From JADHLJ01 sp038118725 (lineage in GTDB: Bacteria > Pseudomonadota > Alphaproteobacteria > Thalassobaculales > Thalassobaculaceae), in NCBI GenBank assembly GCA_038118725.1, contig JAYOIK010000004.1, positions 1-64,000 on the forward strand: a DNA stretch of 64,000 nucleotides, read 5' to 3'. Numbering within the stretch: position 1 is the stretch's first letter; each line of letters begins with the position of its first letter. Below the pieces are notes generated by a model. It saw only the letters and a program-made list of their open reading frames with translations. It did not search any database and was not told where the DNA came from. Shown piece by piece: positions 52,372 to 61,974 of this stretch. The position numbers were made by a program, and so were the translations under genes.

Positions 52372-52880
52372 GATTGTTCCATTCCGGCGACAAACGCGTC
52401 CACCGCCGCCGGTCCGGTGAAATGGTGAACCGTGACATGCGCCGGCAGGCTATCGATCATCTCCAGAATCTCGGGGCGTAGATTGCCGCGATATCCCATG
52501 ATCCAACGCAGGAATACCCAATCGATTCCTTCCGGGCACCCCTCGGCCATATCGGGGCGGACTCGGCCGAAATGCGTGGCAATCCGTTTGATGACGCGAA
52601 ACAGACAGAGTAGGACCGGAAAGTCGAGGAAGATCACCGTGTCCGCCCTAGCGACTCGAAGATCGAAGGAGGAGGAGTGGCTGCCTTCGAAAATCCAACG
52701 ATCGCCCTGGACGACTTCCTTGATTAGGTCGCGGGTTTCCTCGCGTGGCCGATTGACCCAGCCGGGCGTCCAAAAGATCTGGTCGAGGTGAACAACCGGA
52801 AGATCCGTCAGCTCGGCGAGGCGGCGGGCCAAGGTTGACTTTCCGGCACAGGAGCAACCGACGATCATCACACGCTTCAC
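52368..52880 (-). CDS. P-loop nucleoside kinase-like protein (FlaR/topology modulation type)
   Basis: 170 residues. P-loop GCSCAGKST near residue 8, then LPVVHLDQIFWTPGWVNR and WIFEGSHSSSFDLRVARADTVIFLDFP, as in adenylate kinase-like proteins annotated as DNA topology modulation (FlaR). The real substrate is unknown, probably a nucleoside monophosphate. Overlaps the MFS gene by 4 bases. Confidence 0.85.
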   Translation of the reverse strand: MKRVMIVGCSCAGKSTLARRLAELTDLPVVHLDQIFWTPGWVNRPREETRDLIKEVVQGDRWIFEGSHSSSFDLRVARADTVIFLDFPVLLCLFRVIKRIATHFGRVRPDMAEGCPEGIDWVFLRWIMGYRGNLRPEILEMIDSLPAHVTVHHFTGPAAVDAFVAGMEQS

Positions 52881-53006
52881 GGTTTACCCCGTCTTTGCCG
52901 TTGCGATCTCTTCGGTTAGCGCGGTTTGTGTGTCGGGACAAGTCGGGTGCGTCACCTTGGTCCGGGGTTGAGGGGCGGAGCCGGTCATCCAGCCCCGCCG
53001 ACCGGT

Positions 53007-54167
53007 TCAAAGAATGTTGTGGGATGGCCCGTAGGGATAGCCGGTGATGTTCTCCGGCCCGTTCTCGGTCAACACCACGATGTCATGTTCGCGATAGCCC
53101 CCCGCGCCGGGTTGGCCCTCGGGGATCCGCAGCATCGGTTCCATCGAGACGACCATCCCGGGCTCCAGGACCGTGTCGATATCCTCGCGCAGTTCCAGCC
53201 CGGCCTCGCGCCCGTAATAGTGGCTCAAGAGACCGAAGGAATGGCCATATCCGAAGGATCGAAATCCGAGAAGATCGCGTTCCGCCAGGAACCCGTTTAT
53301 CCCCGCGCATATATCGGAGCACCGCGCGCCGGTCCTGATGAGGGACAGGCCCAACTCATGGGCGGCGACATTGGCCTCCCAGATCTCGAGCGACCGGCGG
53401 TCCGGCTCTCCGAGAAACAGTGTCCTCTCGAGCGCGGTGTAATAGCCGGAGATCATCGGGAAGGTGTTCAGGCTCAGAATATCACCCGGTTCGAGTCGCC
53501 GTGTGGTGACGGGGTTATGCGCGCCATCGGTGTTGAGGCCTGATTGCAGCCAAACCCAGCTATCGCGGATCTCGCTTTCGGGAAAGCACCGCGCGATCTC
53601 CAATTCCATGGCGTCGCGGGCGGCCATCGCGACATCGATTTCGCGGGTACCAGCCTTGATCGCGGCGACGGCCGCCGCGCCGCCGAGATCGGCGATCCTG
53701 GCGCCTTCCTTTATCAGTGCGATTTCCTCCGGCGATTTGACCATCCTTTGCCGCATCAACTCGGGCGCGATGTCGACCACGGCGCGTGGCGCCAGGAAGT
53801 TGTCGAGACAGGCGCGCGCGGAGAGGGTCATGTGGTCGGCCTCGATCCCGATGCGTCTGTTGTCGCCGACGATACTGGCGACGGCGCGCCAGAAATTGTC
53901 GCGGCTCCAGTCCGTGTAAATCAGGGATTCGGTGACCGAACGGCGTCCGGGTTGCCCGCCGTCGATATTCGCCGAGACGGTTATTGTCCTGTCCGGGGTG
54001 ATTACGCAGGCATAGGGGCGCCCGAACGCGCAGTATAGAAAGCCCGACACGAAGGCGATGTTCTGCATCGACGTCAGAACGATCGCATCGAGATCGGCCT
54101 CGGAGAATGGCAACGGCGATCGTGGGCCGTTATCGAAGGGGAAAAACGCGGGATGTCTGGTCTGCAT
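53007..54167 (-). CDS. Creatinase (creatine amidinohydrolase), M24 family
   Basis: 386 residues from ATG 54167, GGAGG 5 bases upstream (ATG 54179 also open). Pita-bread M24 fold: N-terminal domain to about 140, then the catalytic domain. Creatinase-specific marks: LQSGLNTDGAHNPVTTRRL with the catalytic His near 217, and LNTFPMISGYYTALERTLFLGE. Aminopeptidase-P metal ligands are replaced, as expected for the metal-free creatinase. It would hydrolyse creatine to sarcosine and urea. The neighbouring sarcosine-dehydrogenase-type gene makes the assignment strong. The M24 relative DddP is a less likely alternative. Confidence 0.87.
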   Translation of the reverse strand: MQTRHPAFFPFDNGPRSPLPFSEADLDAIVLTSMQNIAFVSGFLYCAFGRPYACVITPDRTITVSANIDGGQPGRRSVTESLIYTDWSRDNFWRAVASIVGDNRRIGIEADHMTLSARACLDNFLAPRAVVDIAPELMRQRMVKSPEEIALIKEGARIADLGGAAAVAAIKAGTREIDVAMAARDAMELEIARCFPESEIRDSWVWLQSGLNTDGAHNPVTTRRLEPGDILSLNTFPMISGYYTALERTLFLGEPDRRSLEIWEANVAAHELGLSLIRTGARCSDICAGINGFLAERDLLGFRSFGYGHSFGLLSHYYGREAGLELREDIDTVLEPGMVVSMEPMLRIPEGQPGAGGYREHDIVVLTENGPENITGYPYGPSHNIL

Positions 54168-54398
54168 CGTGACCTCCATGGTTGCTCGGGCATGGAGGGA
54201 TGTCCCACCCGCCCGATGGAATATCCGGGCGTTCAGGATGGAAACGGACGCGATCGATCACGGTCCGGGAACCGGGTTCGATGATTTCCTCATCAAACCC
54301 TCGGTGACGCCATCGCGCGAAGTTCCAGGCTTCATTGAACATTGCCTTGGCGTAACCTACTCGCCAATTCCCGCCGTGGATGCGACCGAAATCGACGT

Positions 54399-54419
54399 CC
54401 CGCCCGATAAGAGGGCGGG
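54399..54419 (-). terminator. Hairpin between sarcosine-dehydrogenase-type gene and creatinase gene
   Basis: CCCGCCC-(TCTTATC in minus sense)-GGGCGGG, 7 bases after the stop of the flavoprotein gene. No U run follows. It may reduce read-through into the creatinase gene 232 bases further on. Confidence 0.5.
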
Positions 54420-54425
54420 TTGGTT

Positions 54426-56897
54426 CTAGTTCCGCATGCGCGCGCCGGTTGGATCGTAGAGCGGGCGCAGGCTCGCGGTCGCGGTGACTCGAACACCCGC
54501 CACGTCGATCTCATAGTGCGATCCGATGATATCGGCGGTGCTCTCGCCCGGCGCGCAGGGTACGTAGCCGAGACCGATGGCCCCGCCCAGGTGATGCCCG
54601 TAATTTCCCGAGGTCAGCCGCCCGACAACCTTGCCGTCCCGACGGATCGGCTCGTTGTGATAGAGCAGCGGTTCCGGATCGGAGAGTTGGAACTGTAAAA
54701 GCCGGCGCGACAATCCCTGCTGCTTCTTGGCCAATACCGCCTCGCGGCCAATGAAGTCGCCAAACCGTCCCGCCGGCTTGTCGGTCTTGACGGCGAAGCC
54801 CAGCCCGGCCTCGAGAACGTGATCCTCGTCCGTTATGTCATGGCCGAAATGCCGGAAGGCCTTCTCGATCCGACAGGAATCCAGGACATGCATGCCACAG
54901 AACGCGAGGTCTATCTCCGCGCCGCGCTCGGCGATGGTGTCGAACACATGGCTCGCCATGTCCGTGGAAACATAGAGCTCCCACCCGAGCTCTCCGACAT
55001 AGCTCACGCGGTGCGCCCGCGCGAGCCCCATGCCGATCTCGATCTCCCGAGCGGTGCCGAAGGGAAAGGCTTCATTTCCGAGATCCGCCGGGGTGAGCGG
55101 CGCGAGCAAGTCCCGTGCCCGTGGGCCCATGACACAGATCACCGCCTCGCCGCTGGTCACGTCGGTCACGACGCAATGCGCGTCTTCGGGGATCCGACGC
55201 CTCAACCAGGACAAGTCCCGCGCCGCGGAGGCGGCCGAGGTGACCACGAGAAAGGCGGTCTCGGACAATCGTGTGACGGTAAGGTCGGCCTCGACGCCGC
55301 CGCGATGGTTCAGCCATTGGCCATAGACGATGCGGCCCGGCTCCACGGCCACGTCATTGGCCATGACCCGTTGCAGCACGGCTTCGGCGTCACGGCCCTC
55401 GACCCGGAACTTGGCGAAGGAGGACATGTCGAACAGACCGACATTCTCGCGCACCGCCTTGTGTTCGGTGGCGGCATGCTCGAACCAGTTCTGGCGTTTC
55501 CAACTGTACGCGTATTCAGGCGTAACGCCGTCTTCGCGCGCCGCCTCCGGCAGGAACCAATTGGCCCGCTCCCAGCCGGCGGTCTCGCCGAAGCAGGCGC
55601 CCCGCGCCGCCAACCGGTCATGCAACGGGCTTTTCCGTATCCCGCGCGCGGTGGCGTACTGGCGATAGGGGAAGTGGTCGGCGTATAGCAGCCCCAAGGC
55701 CTCGGTCGCGCGGTGATAGAGGTAGGTCTTGTTGCTCTGAAACGGTTGCATGCGCCGGATGTCGACATCCCACAGATCGAAGGGCGGCTCTCCGGCGTCC
55801 ATCCATTCCGAGAGCGCCTTGCCCGCGCCGCCGGCGGATTGAATGCCGATCGAGTTGAAACCGCAGGCCATGTAGAAGTTCTTGAGTTCCGGCGCCTCGC
55901 CCAGGAGATAGCGGTCGTCGGGGGTGAAACTCTCGGGGCCGTTGAAGAAGGTCTGGATGCCGGCGGTCTCCAGGATCGGCATCCGTTTGGCGGCGGCTTC
56001 GAGGATCGGCGCGAAATGGTCGATATCCTCGGGCAATTGGTCGAAGCAGAAATCCTCGGGGATGCCGTCCATGCCCCAGGGTTTGGCGACCGGCTCGAAG
56101 GCGCCGATCAGCAGCTTGCCGGCGTCTTCCTTGTAATAGGTGCACTCATCCGGCACCCGAAGCACCGGCAGATTCCGGGCGAGCCCCTCGATCGGCTCTG
56201 TCACGATGTAAAAATGCTCATTGGCGTGCAGTGGCGTGGATACCCCGGCCATGGCGCCGACATCGCGGCCCCACATGCCCGCGCAGTTGACGACGTATTC
56301 CGCTTCGATGGGACCGAATTCGGTCTCCACACCTGTTACTCGTCCCGCCGCCTGGGTGACGCCGGTGACCTTGACGCCTTCCAGGATCCTGGTGCCGTTC
56401 ATCCGCGCGCCCTTGGCCAGCGCGAGCGCGATATTCGCCGGGTCAGCCTGACCGTCACCGGGAATGAAGACACCGCCGATCCCGTCCGAGACCTCGAGCA
56501 GTGGGTATTTCTCCTTGCATTCGGCAAGGCTCAGGACATGGGCTTCCAACCCGAAGGTGCCGGCCATTTCCGCGCCTCGGGTCAGTTCCTCCATCCGATC
56601 CTCGGTCAAGGCCAGAGCGAGGGAGCCGAAGCGGCGGTATCCCGTCGCGACCTCTGTTTCGGCCTCCAGGCCGTCGTACAACTCGGCGGAATAGGCCGCC
56701 AGACGGGTCATGTTATAGGTCGCGCGCAATTGTCCGATCAGGCCGGCGGCGTGCCAGGTGGTGCCGCTTGTCAATTGCTTGCGCTCCAGCAGCACCACGT
56801 CCTTCCAGCCGAGTTTCGCCAGGTGATAGGCGAGCGAACAGCCGACCACGCCGCCACCAATGATCACCGCCCGCGCCTTGCTCGGTATATCCACCAC
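54426..56897 (-). CDS. Sarcosine/dimethylglycine dehydrogenase-type flavoprotein (FAD + GcvT domains)
   Basis: About 823 residues. The start taken is GTG 56897 behind GGGAGGAGG; a GTG at 56942 is the longest option. The N-terminal DAO-type FAD domain (AVIIGGGVVGCSLAYHLAKLG) contains SGTTWHAAGL, where the His carries covalent FAD in this family. The C-terminal ~400 residues are a GcvT/T-protein-like folate domain (FDMSSFAKFRVEGRDAEAVLQRV; HVLDSCRIEKAFRHFGHDI; LTSGNYGHHLGGAIGLGYV). Such enzymes oxidatively demethylate sarcosine or dimethylglycine, giving methylene-tetrahydrofolate. With the creatinase gene next door, sarcosine is the likely substrate. Confidence 0.9.
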   Translation of the reverse strand: MVDIPSKARAVIIGGGVVGCSLAYHLAKLGWKDVVLLERKQLTSGTTWHAAGLIGQLRATYNMTRLAAYSAELYDGLEAETEVATGYRRFGSLALALTEDRMEELTRGAEMAGTFGLEAHVLSLAECKEKYPLLEVSDGIGGVFIPGDGQADPANIALALAKGARMNGTRILEGVKVTGVTQAAGRVTGVETEFGPIEAEYVVNCAGMWGRDVGAMAGVSTPLHANEHFYIVTEPIEGLARNLPVLRVPDECTYYKEDAGKLLIGAFEPVAKPWGMDGIPEDFCFDQLPEDIDHFAPILEAAAKRMPILETAGIQTFFNGPESFTPDDRYLLGEAPELKNFYMACGFNSIGIQSAGGAGKALSEWMDAGEPPFDLWDVDIRRMQPFQSNKTYLYHRATEALGLLYADHFPYRQYATARGIRKSPLHDRLAARGACFGETAGWERANWFLPEAAREDGVTPEYAYSWKRQNWFEHAATEHKAVRENVGLFDMSSFAKFRVEGRDAEAVLQRVMANDVAVEPGRIVYGQWLNHRGGVEADLTVTRLSETAFLVVTSAASAARDLSWLRRRIPEDAHCVVTDVTSGEAVICVMGPRARDLLAPLTPADLGNEAFPFGTAREIEIGMGLARAHRVSYVGELGWELYVSTDMASHVFDTIAERGAEIDLAFCGMHVLDSCRIEKAFRHFGHDITDEDHVLEAGLGFAVKTDKPAGRFGDFIGREAVLAKKQQGLSRRLLQFQLSDPEPLLYHNEPIRRDGKVVGRLTSGNYGHHLGGAIGLGYVPCAPGESTADIIGSHYEIDVAGVRVTATASLRPLYDPTGARMRN

Positions 56898-57310
56898 GAC
56901 CACCTCCTCCCGCCGGAACTCCTTGACGACGCAAGGGGACACGATCGGCGCGTGGGACTCAAGCCGGGGATCGCCGGAAAAGGTCTGATTTAGGACAACG
57001 CCTTGAAAAATCCAAACCGCCGACCACGTTTTGACGAATGATGGTCGCTGTCTATCGGCGTGTGTTGCCGTCCTGGCGCAAGGCTGGACCTTGGCTAGGG
57101 CTTGTCGAATTCATCGGCTTTGGGTCTTTTGGGTGTCCATCGTGAGGCCCTGCCGTGCGCCAGGGCGACGGAAGAGTATCGGAGAAGTGGTGAATTTGGA
57201 AATGGTCGCTTACGGTTTCGTCGCCGGGATCATCGGTTAGACGATGCCGCACCGCGGATTTTCAATGATCCCCATTGGTTAGTACCGTGACCCTGGGAGT
57301 GGTCTAGTTC
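56898..57310. other. Intergenic region
   Basis: 413 bases without a gene I can support. It includes a GCCCTG-CCGTGCGC-CAGGGC hairpin near 57151-57170. A 69-codon plus frame (57031-57240) is open but has no recognisable features apart from a short hydrophobic end. Confidence 0.5.
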
Positions 57311-57514
57311 ATGAGCAGAAGCATGTGGATTCTCGCCGCGATCTTCGCGGTTATGGCGATTGCGCTGATCTATCAGTCGGAGGTCGGCGGCGGCGTCGAA
57401 CGGCCCTGGGCCGAATGCAAGGAAAACCTGGTTCAGCAGATCTTCTCTGGCGACTGCACGCCCAGATCCGGGCCTGGCGGGCCGCGTCTCGAGGATGGCG
57501 CTTCGTCGAATTAG
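57311..57514 (+). CDS. Small single-pass membrane protein
   Basis: 67 residues. Residues 6-21 (WILAAIFAVMAIALIY) form one membrane helix, followed by a short soluble tail with two Cys (WAECKEN and GDCTP). It lies 1 base from the stop of the convergent TauD-like gene. GGGAG is about 12 bases upstream, a weak fit. Function unknown; I call it from the clear helix and base usage only. Confidence 0.45.
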   Translation: MSRSMWILAAIFAVMAIALIYQSEVGGGVERPWAECKENLVQQIFSGDCTPRSGPGGPRLEDGASSN

Positions 57515-57515
57515 C

Positions 57516-58343
57516 TCAATAGGGCGCTTCACCCTCGACCAGCACGCGATGCAGGACCCGCCCGAACATCGGGTCATAGTCGCGGTGCGCGATATGCATC
57601 ATGCCGCGATTGTCCATGATCACCAGATCGCCGGCACGCCATTGGTGACGATAGGTGATCTCGGGGACAATGACCTCGTCCAGCAGTTCTTCCAGATAGA
57701 TACGGCTTGCCTCGGGGCTCATTCCGTCGAGATGGTCGACCATGCCGGGATGGAAAAAGATCGCCTTGCGGCCGGTCACCGGGTGGGTGCGCACCAAGGG
57801 GTGCCGGCGTGCCTCGCTATGCGCGGCGCGGTCTTTAGCGGTTGAGTAACGGTCATCGATTTTGGTCACCACCACATGGCCCGCGAGTTCCTCTTGCCTG
57901 GCCGGGCTGAGCCGCGCGAAACCTAGCTGCATGTTCGCGAAACCGGTATCGCCGCCCGTCGGTGGGAGCCGAACCGCGTAGAGCGCCGAGTAATTGGGTG
58001 GGCGCTCCTGATGGGCATGATCGGTATGCCAGTCGCGGGCGCCGATCGGCACGAACTTGCCGTCCGCGCCGATCTTGGTCTTGGCGCTGTCCAGCACGAC
58101 GATCTTGGGATGACCTGCCATCAGAAGCGAGGTCAGGTGTTGCTGCATCAGTGGGCCGAAATGCCCGACGGCCCGTTCCAGGGCGACGGGCGAGAGGTCC
58201 TGGTCGCGCACCACCATCACCATGTTTTCAATCAACGTGTCCTCAAGGTCCTGGCGTGCCTCGGCGTCCAGGGGTTGGGAAAGGTCAATGCCGGTGACCT
58301 CGACCCCCAGAGGTTCCGACAACGGCATGAAGGTAACGGCCAT
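57516..58343 (-). CDS. TauD/TfdA family 2-oxoglutarate dioxygenase
   Basis: 275 residues. Facial triad: DWHTDHAHQERPP (His-x-Asp) near 106-108, and the distal His in MDNRGMMHIAHRDYDP; the 2OG-binding Arg is in GRVLHRVLVEG. N-terminus MAVTFMPLSEPLGVEVTGIDLSQPL is typical. The family includes taurine, alkylsulfonate and 2,4-D dioxygenases, all releasing an oxidised leaving group. No sulfonate transport genes lie nearby, so the substrate is open. Confidence 0.9.
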   Translation of the reverse strand: MAVTFMPLSEPLGVEVTGIDLSQPLDAEARQDLEDTLIENMVMVVRDQDLSPVALERAVGHFGPLMQQHLTSLLMAGHPKIVVLDSAKTKIGADGKFVPIGARDWHTDHAHQERPPNYSALYAVRLPPTGGDTGFANMQLGFARLSPARQEELAGHVVVTKIDDRYSTAKDRAAHSEARRHPLVRTHPVTGRKAIFFHPGMVDHLDGMSPEASRIYLEELLDEVIVPEITYRHQWRAGDLVIMDNRGMMHIAHRDYDPMFGRVLHRVLVEGEAPY

Positions 58344-58588
58344 GGGATGTTCCGGTGATGTCGCGCGTGAAGAGAAGCCTTGATCAGATCACGATCCCGG
58401 CGTCGATGTCGAGTGCGCCCGCCGCCGCCGTCATCGCGCGTGACCGGGGTGATTCGCGCGGTTTTGGGGGGAGGTTCCCTGAACGGTGATCGCCAAGCGA
58501 TTCACCTGAAAGGGACATCCGGCGCCCGGTAGCCCAATGCCGCCGCATGCGGTAGAGCTTTGGTCGGTCCTCAAACGCGCGAGCCGTC

Positions 58589-59050
58589 ATGCCGGTCATC
58601 AGCCGCCTAACGATGCAACCCAATCTCCGATCGCTCTATGAACTTTGGGGCAAGGTGAAGGGATCGGGAAACGTGCCCTTGCTCTCCAAGGTGCCGATCG
58701 AACGGCTGCGCGATTGGCTGCCCAATCTCGCGATCATCGCGGTGCGCCAGGACAACGACTATGTCTATCGCTATTACGGGCAGACCTTTGTCGAGACCTT
58801 CGGGGTCGATATGACCGGTCTAAACCTGGAGTCGCTGCCGGACACACAGCGCAACATTCTCGAGCACGAATACGACTATGTCCGTACCCGCGCCAAGCCG
58901 ACCTGGCGGGTCTATAGCGGCGAGTTTTTCGGCGAGATCATGACCTATGAGCGGTTGATCCTGCCCTTCGCAAAGCAAGGCGACGTGGTCAGCACCCTCA
59001 TGGTCGCCGCCTATGAAGTGAAGAACGACGGGCTGTTCGATATCCATTGA
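58589..59050 (+). CDS. PAS domain protein (PAS_5 family)
   Basis: 153 residues from ATG 58589; ATG 58613 (MQPNLRSLYELW) fits the family start better, but neither has a clear ribosome-binding site. The pattern YELWGKVKGSGNVPLLSKVPIERLRDWLPNLAIIAV followed by YVYRYYGQTFVETFGVDMTG is the alphaproteobacterial stand-alone PAS_5 fold. No output domain is present. Ligand and partner unknown. Confidence 0.8.
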   Translation: MPVISRLTMQPNLRSLYELWGKVKGSGNVPLLSKVPIERLRDWLPNLAIIAVRQDNDYVYRYYGQTFVETFGVDMTGLNLESLPDTQRNILEHEYDYVRTRAKPTWRVYSGEFFGEIMTYERLILPFAKQGDVVSTLMVAAYEVKNDGLFDIH

Positions 59051-59118
59051 CGGCGTCGCCGCTTGTTCCAAAGCCCAAGGCATCCTAAGGTCCGGCGCGG
59101 AAAGACCTTGGAAACGCC

Positions 59119-59505
59119 ATGGATCAGCCTCTTTTCAATCAGCAGGTCACGTTCATCTACACGACTGATCTGGCTGTCGGCAGTGCCTTTTTGGCCGAGA
59201 AGCTCGGGCTGGAACTGGTGCTTAATCAGAACGATACCTGCCATATCTACAAGGTGACCGAGACATCGTTTCTCGGCATCTGCATCAATCGCGCGCCGCC
59301 GGAGAACCCCGGCGTGACCTATAGCTTTGTTTCCGGCGACGTGGACGCGGCCTACGAGATCTTGCGGGGCCGTGGTGTCGAGTTCGAGGCTCCGCCGGCC
59401 TATTCCGAGCGCTTCAAGGTCTATTCGGCGTTCTTCCGAGGCCCCGAGAATTATCGATTCGAACTTCAGGCGTTTCGTGATCCCGCCTGGAAGACCCCGA
59501 ACTAA
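59119..59505 (+). CDS. VOC (glyoxalase/bleomycin resistance/dioxygenase) superfamily protein
   Basis: 128 residues with two beta-alpha-beta-beta-beta units: VTFIYTTDLAVGSAFLAEKLGLELVL and VTYSFVSGDVDAAYEILRGRGVEFE, ending NYRFELQAFRDPAW. Metal ligands are not obvious: the usual first His is Thr/Phe here, so it may bind rather than transform a ligand. In line with the amidase gene 15 bases downstream, likely one transcript. Confidence 0.82.
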   Translation: MDQPLFNQQVTFIYTTDLAVGSAFLAEKLGLELVLNQNDTCHIYKVTETSFLGICINRAPPENPGVTYSFVSGDVDAAYEILRGRGVEFEAPPAYSERFKVYSAFFRGPENYRFELQAFRDPAWKTPN

Positions 59506-59520
59506 ACGAAGGCATTCGCC

Positions 59521-60918
59521 ATGACCACCGATCCCGCCTTGATGTCCGCAACCGAGCTCGTTCATGCCTATGCACGTCGAACCTTGTCGCCGGTGGAGGC
59601 GACAGAGGCCGTTCTGGCGCGGATCGACAAGCATGACGGCACGTTCAACGCCTATCGTCTCGTCGACCCGGAGCGGGCGCTGGAGGCGGCCCGGGCATCC
59701 GAGGCTCGTTGGGCCGCGGGCAAGCCCGCCGGTATCGTCGACGGCGTTCCGACCTCGATCAAGGACCTGGTGGCGACCAAGGGTTGGTCGACCCGGCGCG
59801 GCTCCCTGACCTCAAGCGAAGAGGGGGATTGGGACGAGGACCATCCGCTGGTCGAGAAACTGCGAAACCATGGCGCGGTGCTACTCGGAAAGACCACCAC
59901 GCCGGAGTTTGGCTGGAAGGGAGTGACCGACAGTCCGCTGACCGGCATCACCCGGAACCCCTGGGACCCGAGCAAGACGCCGGGCGGCTCATCCGGCGGC
60001 GCGGCGGCGGCGGCCGCGGCGGGTATGGGCGCGTTGCATCACGGCTCCGACGGTGGCGGCTCGATCCGAATGCCCGCCGGTTACACAGGCATTTATGGGA
60101 TCAAGCCGACTTTCGGACGTGTGCCGACCTATCCGGCCAGCGGTTTCGGCACGGTCTCCCACCAGGGGCCGATGACCCGCACCGTCGCCGACGCGGCCTT
60201 GATGCTGACCGTTATGGCCGAGCATGACGCAAGCGATTGGTACGCCTTGCCGGCCACCGGCCAGGACTGGCGCGAGAGCCTCGGTCAATCGGTCAAGGGG
60301 TGGCAGATCGCGTTCAGCCCCGATCTGGGGCACGCCAAGGTCGATCCGGAAATCGCCGCGTTGGTCAAGGCCGCCGCCGAGAGTTTCACGGCGCTCGGCG
60401 CGCATGTCGAAGAGGTGGACCCCGGCCTCGGGGATCAGCATGACACGTTCCGGACTCACTGGTATGTCGGGGCGGCGCGCCTACAGAAGACATTCAGCGC
60501 CGAGGAACTCGCGATGCTCGACCCGGGTTTTCGCGAAGTCGGCATCGCCGGCGCGGTGATCACGCTGGACGAGTATCTCGACGCCGTCGCCGCGCGCGAG
60601 GCGGCGGGCACGAAACTCAATCTGTTCCTGGACAAGTATGATCTGTTGCTGACCCCGACCCTGCCGATCACCGCCTTCGAGGCCGGCGAGGAAGTGCCGG
60701 TGGGCTCCGGCATGGACCGGTGGACGCGCTGGACGCCGTTCTCCTATCCGTTCAACCTCGGCCGGCATCCGGCGGCCACGATTCCCTGTGGTCTCTGCTC
60801 GAATGGCCTGCCGGCGGGATTGCAGATCGTCGGCCCGATGAATCGCGACGACAAGGTCCTGGCCGCCAGCCGAGCCTACGAGACAATTCGCCCGATCGCG
60901 CTTCCGGATCTTGGATAA
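59521..60918 (+). CDS. Amidase (amidase signature family)
   Basis: 465 residues. The Ser-cisSer-Lys triad is K81 (PTSIKDLVATKG), S157 (TPGGSSGGAAAA) and S181 (GSDGGGSIRMPAG), with the standard spacing. The rest has the family fold (GIYGIKPTFGRVP; GPMTRTVADAALML; LLTPTLPI). It hydrolyses an amide, perhaps a carboxamide or carbamate; the specificity cannot be read. AAGG precedes the ATG. It converges on the TIM-barrel gene with a 3-base gap. Confidence 0.93.
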   Translation: MTTDPALMSATELVHAYARRTLSPVEATEAVLARIDKHDGTFNAYRLVDPERALEAARASEARWAAGKPAGIVDGVPTSIKDLVATKGWSTRRGSLTSSEEGDWDEDHPLVEKLRNHGAVLLGKTTTPEFGWKGVTDSPLTGITRNPWDPSKTPGGSSGGAAAAAAAGMGALHHGSDGGGSIRMPAGYTGIYGIKPTFGRVPTYPASGFGTVSHQGPMTRTVADAALMLTVMAEHDASDWYALPATGQDWRESLGQSVKGWQIAFSPDLGHAKVDPEIAALVKAAAESFTALGAHVEEVDPGLGDQHDTFRTHWYVGAARLQKTFSAEELAMLDPGFREVGIAGAVITLDEYLDAVAAREAAGTKLNLFLDKYDLLLTPTLPITAFEAGEEVPVGSGMDRWTRWTPFSYPFNLGRHPAATIPCGLCSNGLPAGLQIVGPMNRDDKVLAASRAYETIRPIALPDLG

Positions 60919-60921
60919 GGT

Positions 60922-61911
60922 CTATTCGCCGGCGATCTCGGCCCAGGTCTCGCGCATCCAGAGCGCGCAAGCGGTGGATTGCTCGAAAATCGAGTACCGA
61001 CATCCCTCGCCGTAGTCGAGATTGGGAATGAACTCGGTACTGATCTGGCCGAGCGGACTGTCGTCGTTGGCGGCGTGATGGCGCATCAATTGCCTGATCA
61101 CTTCCTTCCAAGGTTCCAATAGCGCGCCGTCCCATGGAGCGTGATAGTTGCCCTCGCCAGGATCGACGAAGGGATATTGGATGCCCCGCCCGGGCTTCCC
61201 GTTCTCGTCGACGGCGGCCGTGTTCTTGGGATTGTTCGGGACCGCGGCCCGGGCGTGGCAATGCCGCACCCAGCCGGCGTCGATCCAGGTCCGGCAAACG
61301 CTCCCCGGCTTGAAGGGATCCAGGACCAGCTTGCCGGACTCGACATCACCCCGAATATCGAAAATTTCCTGTTCGGCGGGATTGTCGATCTTGAAAATGA
61401 CGTGACTGTGGTCGAGCGTCATCCGAAACGGCAGGCCGCGATCCTCGGCCATGCGTCCGACCACCTCGACGCGGCGAAAATCCTCGGACCACATGTTCAC
61501 ATGCACCTCAAGGCAGGGGTGCACGCCGTGGCGATCTCCCTCAGCCACCGCCCGTTCATAGAAGTCGACGACTTCCTGGTCGCTGGCGAGGCTTCCATCC
61601 GCCTTGTGCGAGGTGACTTGAACATTGTGCACGACCGAGCCGAGCCGTCCGCCAAGCTTCAGATTCTCCAGCAGCAACGCCTCGTCCCGACCGAGCGTAT
61701 AGAACCAACCGCCAGCGCGGACCGGCAGGTCGTACTTCTCGCGCGCGGCGATAAACTGGTCGATCTCATCCGGAGCCGGGGTCTTGTCGACATAGTCAAA
61801 AGCGCCGGATTCCTTGGCCATCCGGAACCGGGTGTCGATATCCGGCATCGGGTCGTCGTGGGTGTGCTTGATCCCGTTGGTCTGAATTCCGAACAAAAGT
61901 TCCTTGGCCAT
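60922..61911 (-). CDS. Sugar phosphate isomerase/epimerase-like TIM-barrel protein
   Basis: 329 residues from ATG 61911 (GGGGAG upstream). The sequence fits an AP-endonuclease-2-type TIM barrel loosely: LFGIQTNGIKHTHDDP, HPCLEVHVNMWSEDFRRVEVV and MTLDHSHVIFKID supply the acidic and His residues such folds use to bind a divalent metal. The C-terminal part (HCHARAAVPNNP; YPFVDPGEGNYHAPWDGALL) is well conserved in appearance but I cannot assign a reaction. Alone between convergent amidase and the CsaA-like gene. Confidence 0.7.
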   Translation of the reverse strand: MAKELLFGIQTNGIKHTHDDPMPDIDTRFRMAKESGAFDYVDKTPAPDEIDQFIAAREKYDLPVRAGGWFYTLGRDEALLLENLKLGGRLGSVVHNVQVTSHKADGSLASDQEVVDFYERAVAEGDRHGVHPCLEVHVNMWSEDFRRVEVVGRMAEDRGLPFRMTLDHSHVIFKIDNPAEQEIFDIRGDVESGKLVLDPFKPGSVCRTWIDAGWVRHCHARAAVPNNPKNTAAVDENGKPGRGIQYPFVDPGEGNYHAPWDGALLEPWKEVIRQLMRHHAANDDSPLGQISTEFIPNLDYGEGCRYSIFEQSTACALWMRETWAEIAGE

Positions 61912-61974
61912 CACACACGCTCCCCGCCGGTGAAAATCTCGCTAAGTGTGCGGTGTGGAGCGGTTCTAAGACAA

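Noticed and set aside
54058..54429. Plus-strand frame in the gap between creatinase and the flavoprotein gene
   Set aside because: It overlaps the creatinase start antisense and ends in the terminator-like hairpin; no family resemblance.
57031..57240. 69-codon plus frame in the gap before the small membrane protein
   Set aside because: No start signal or conserved pattern; only a short hydrophobic end.
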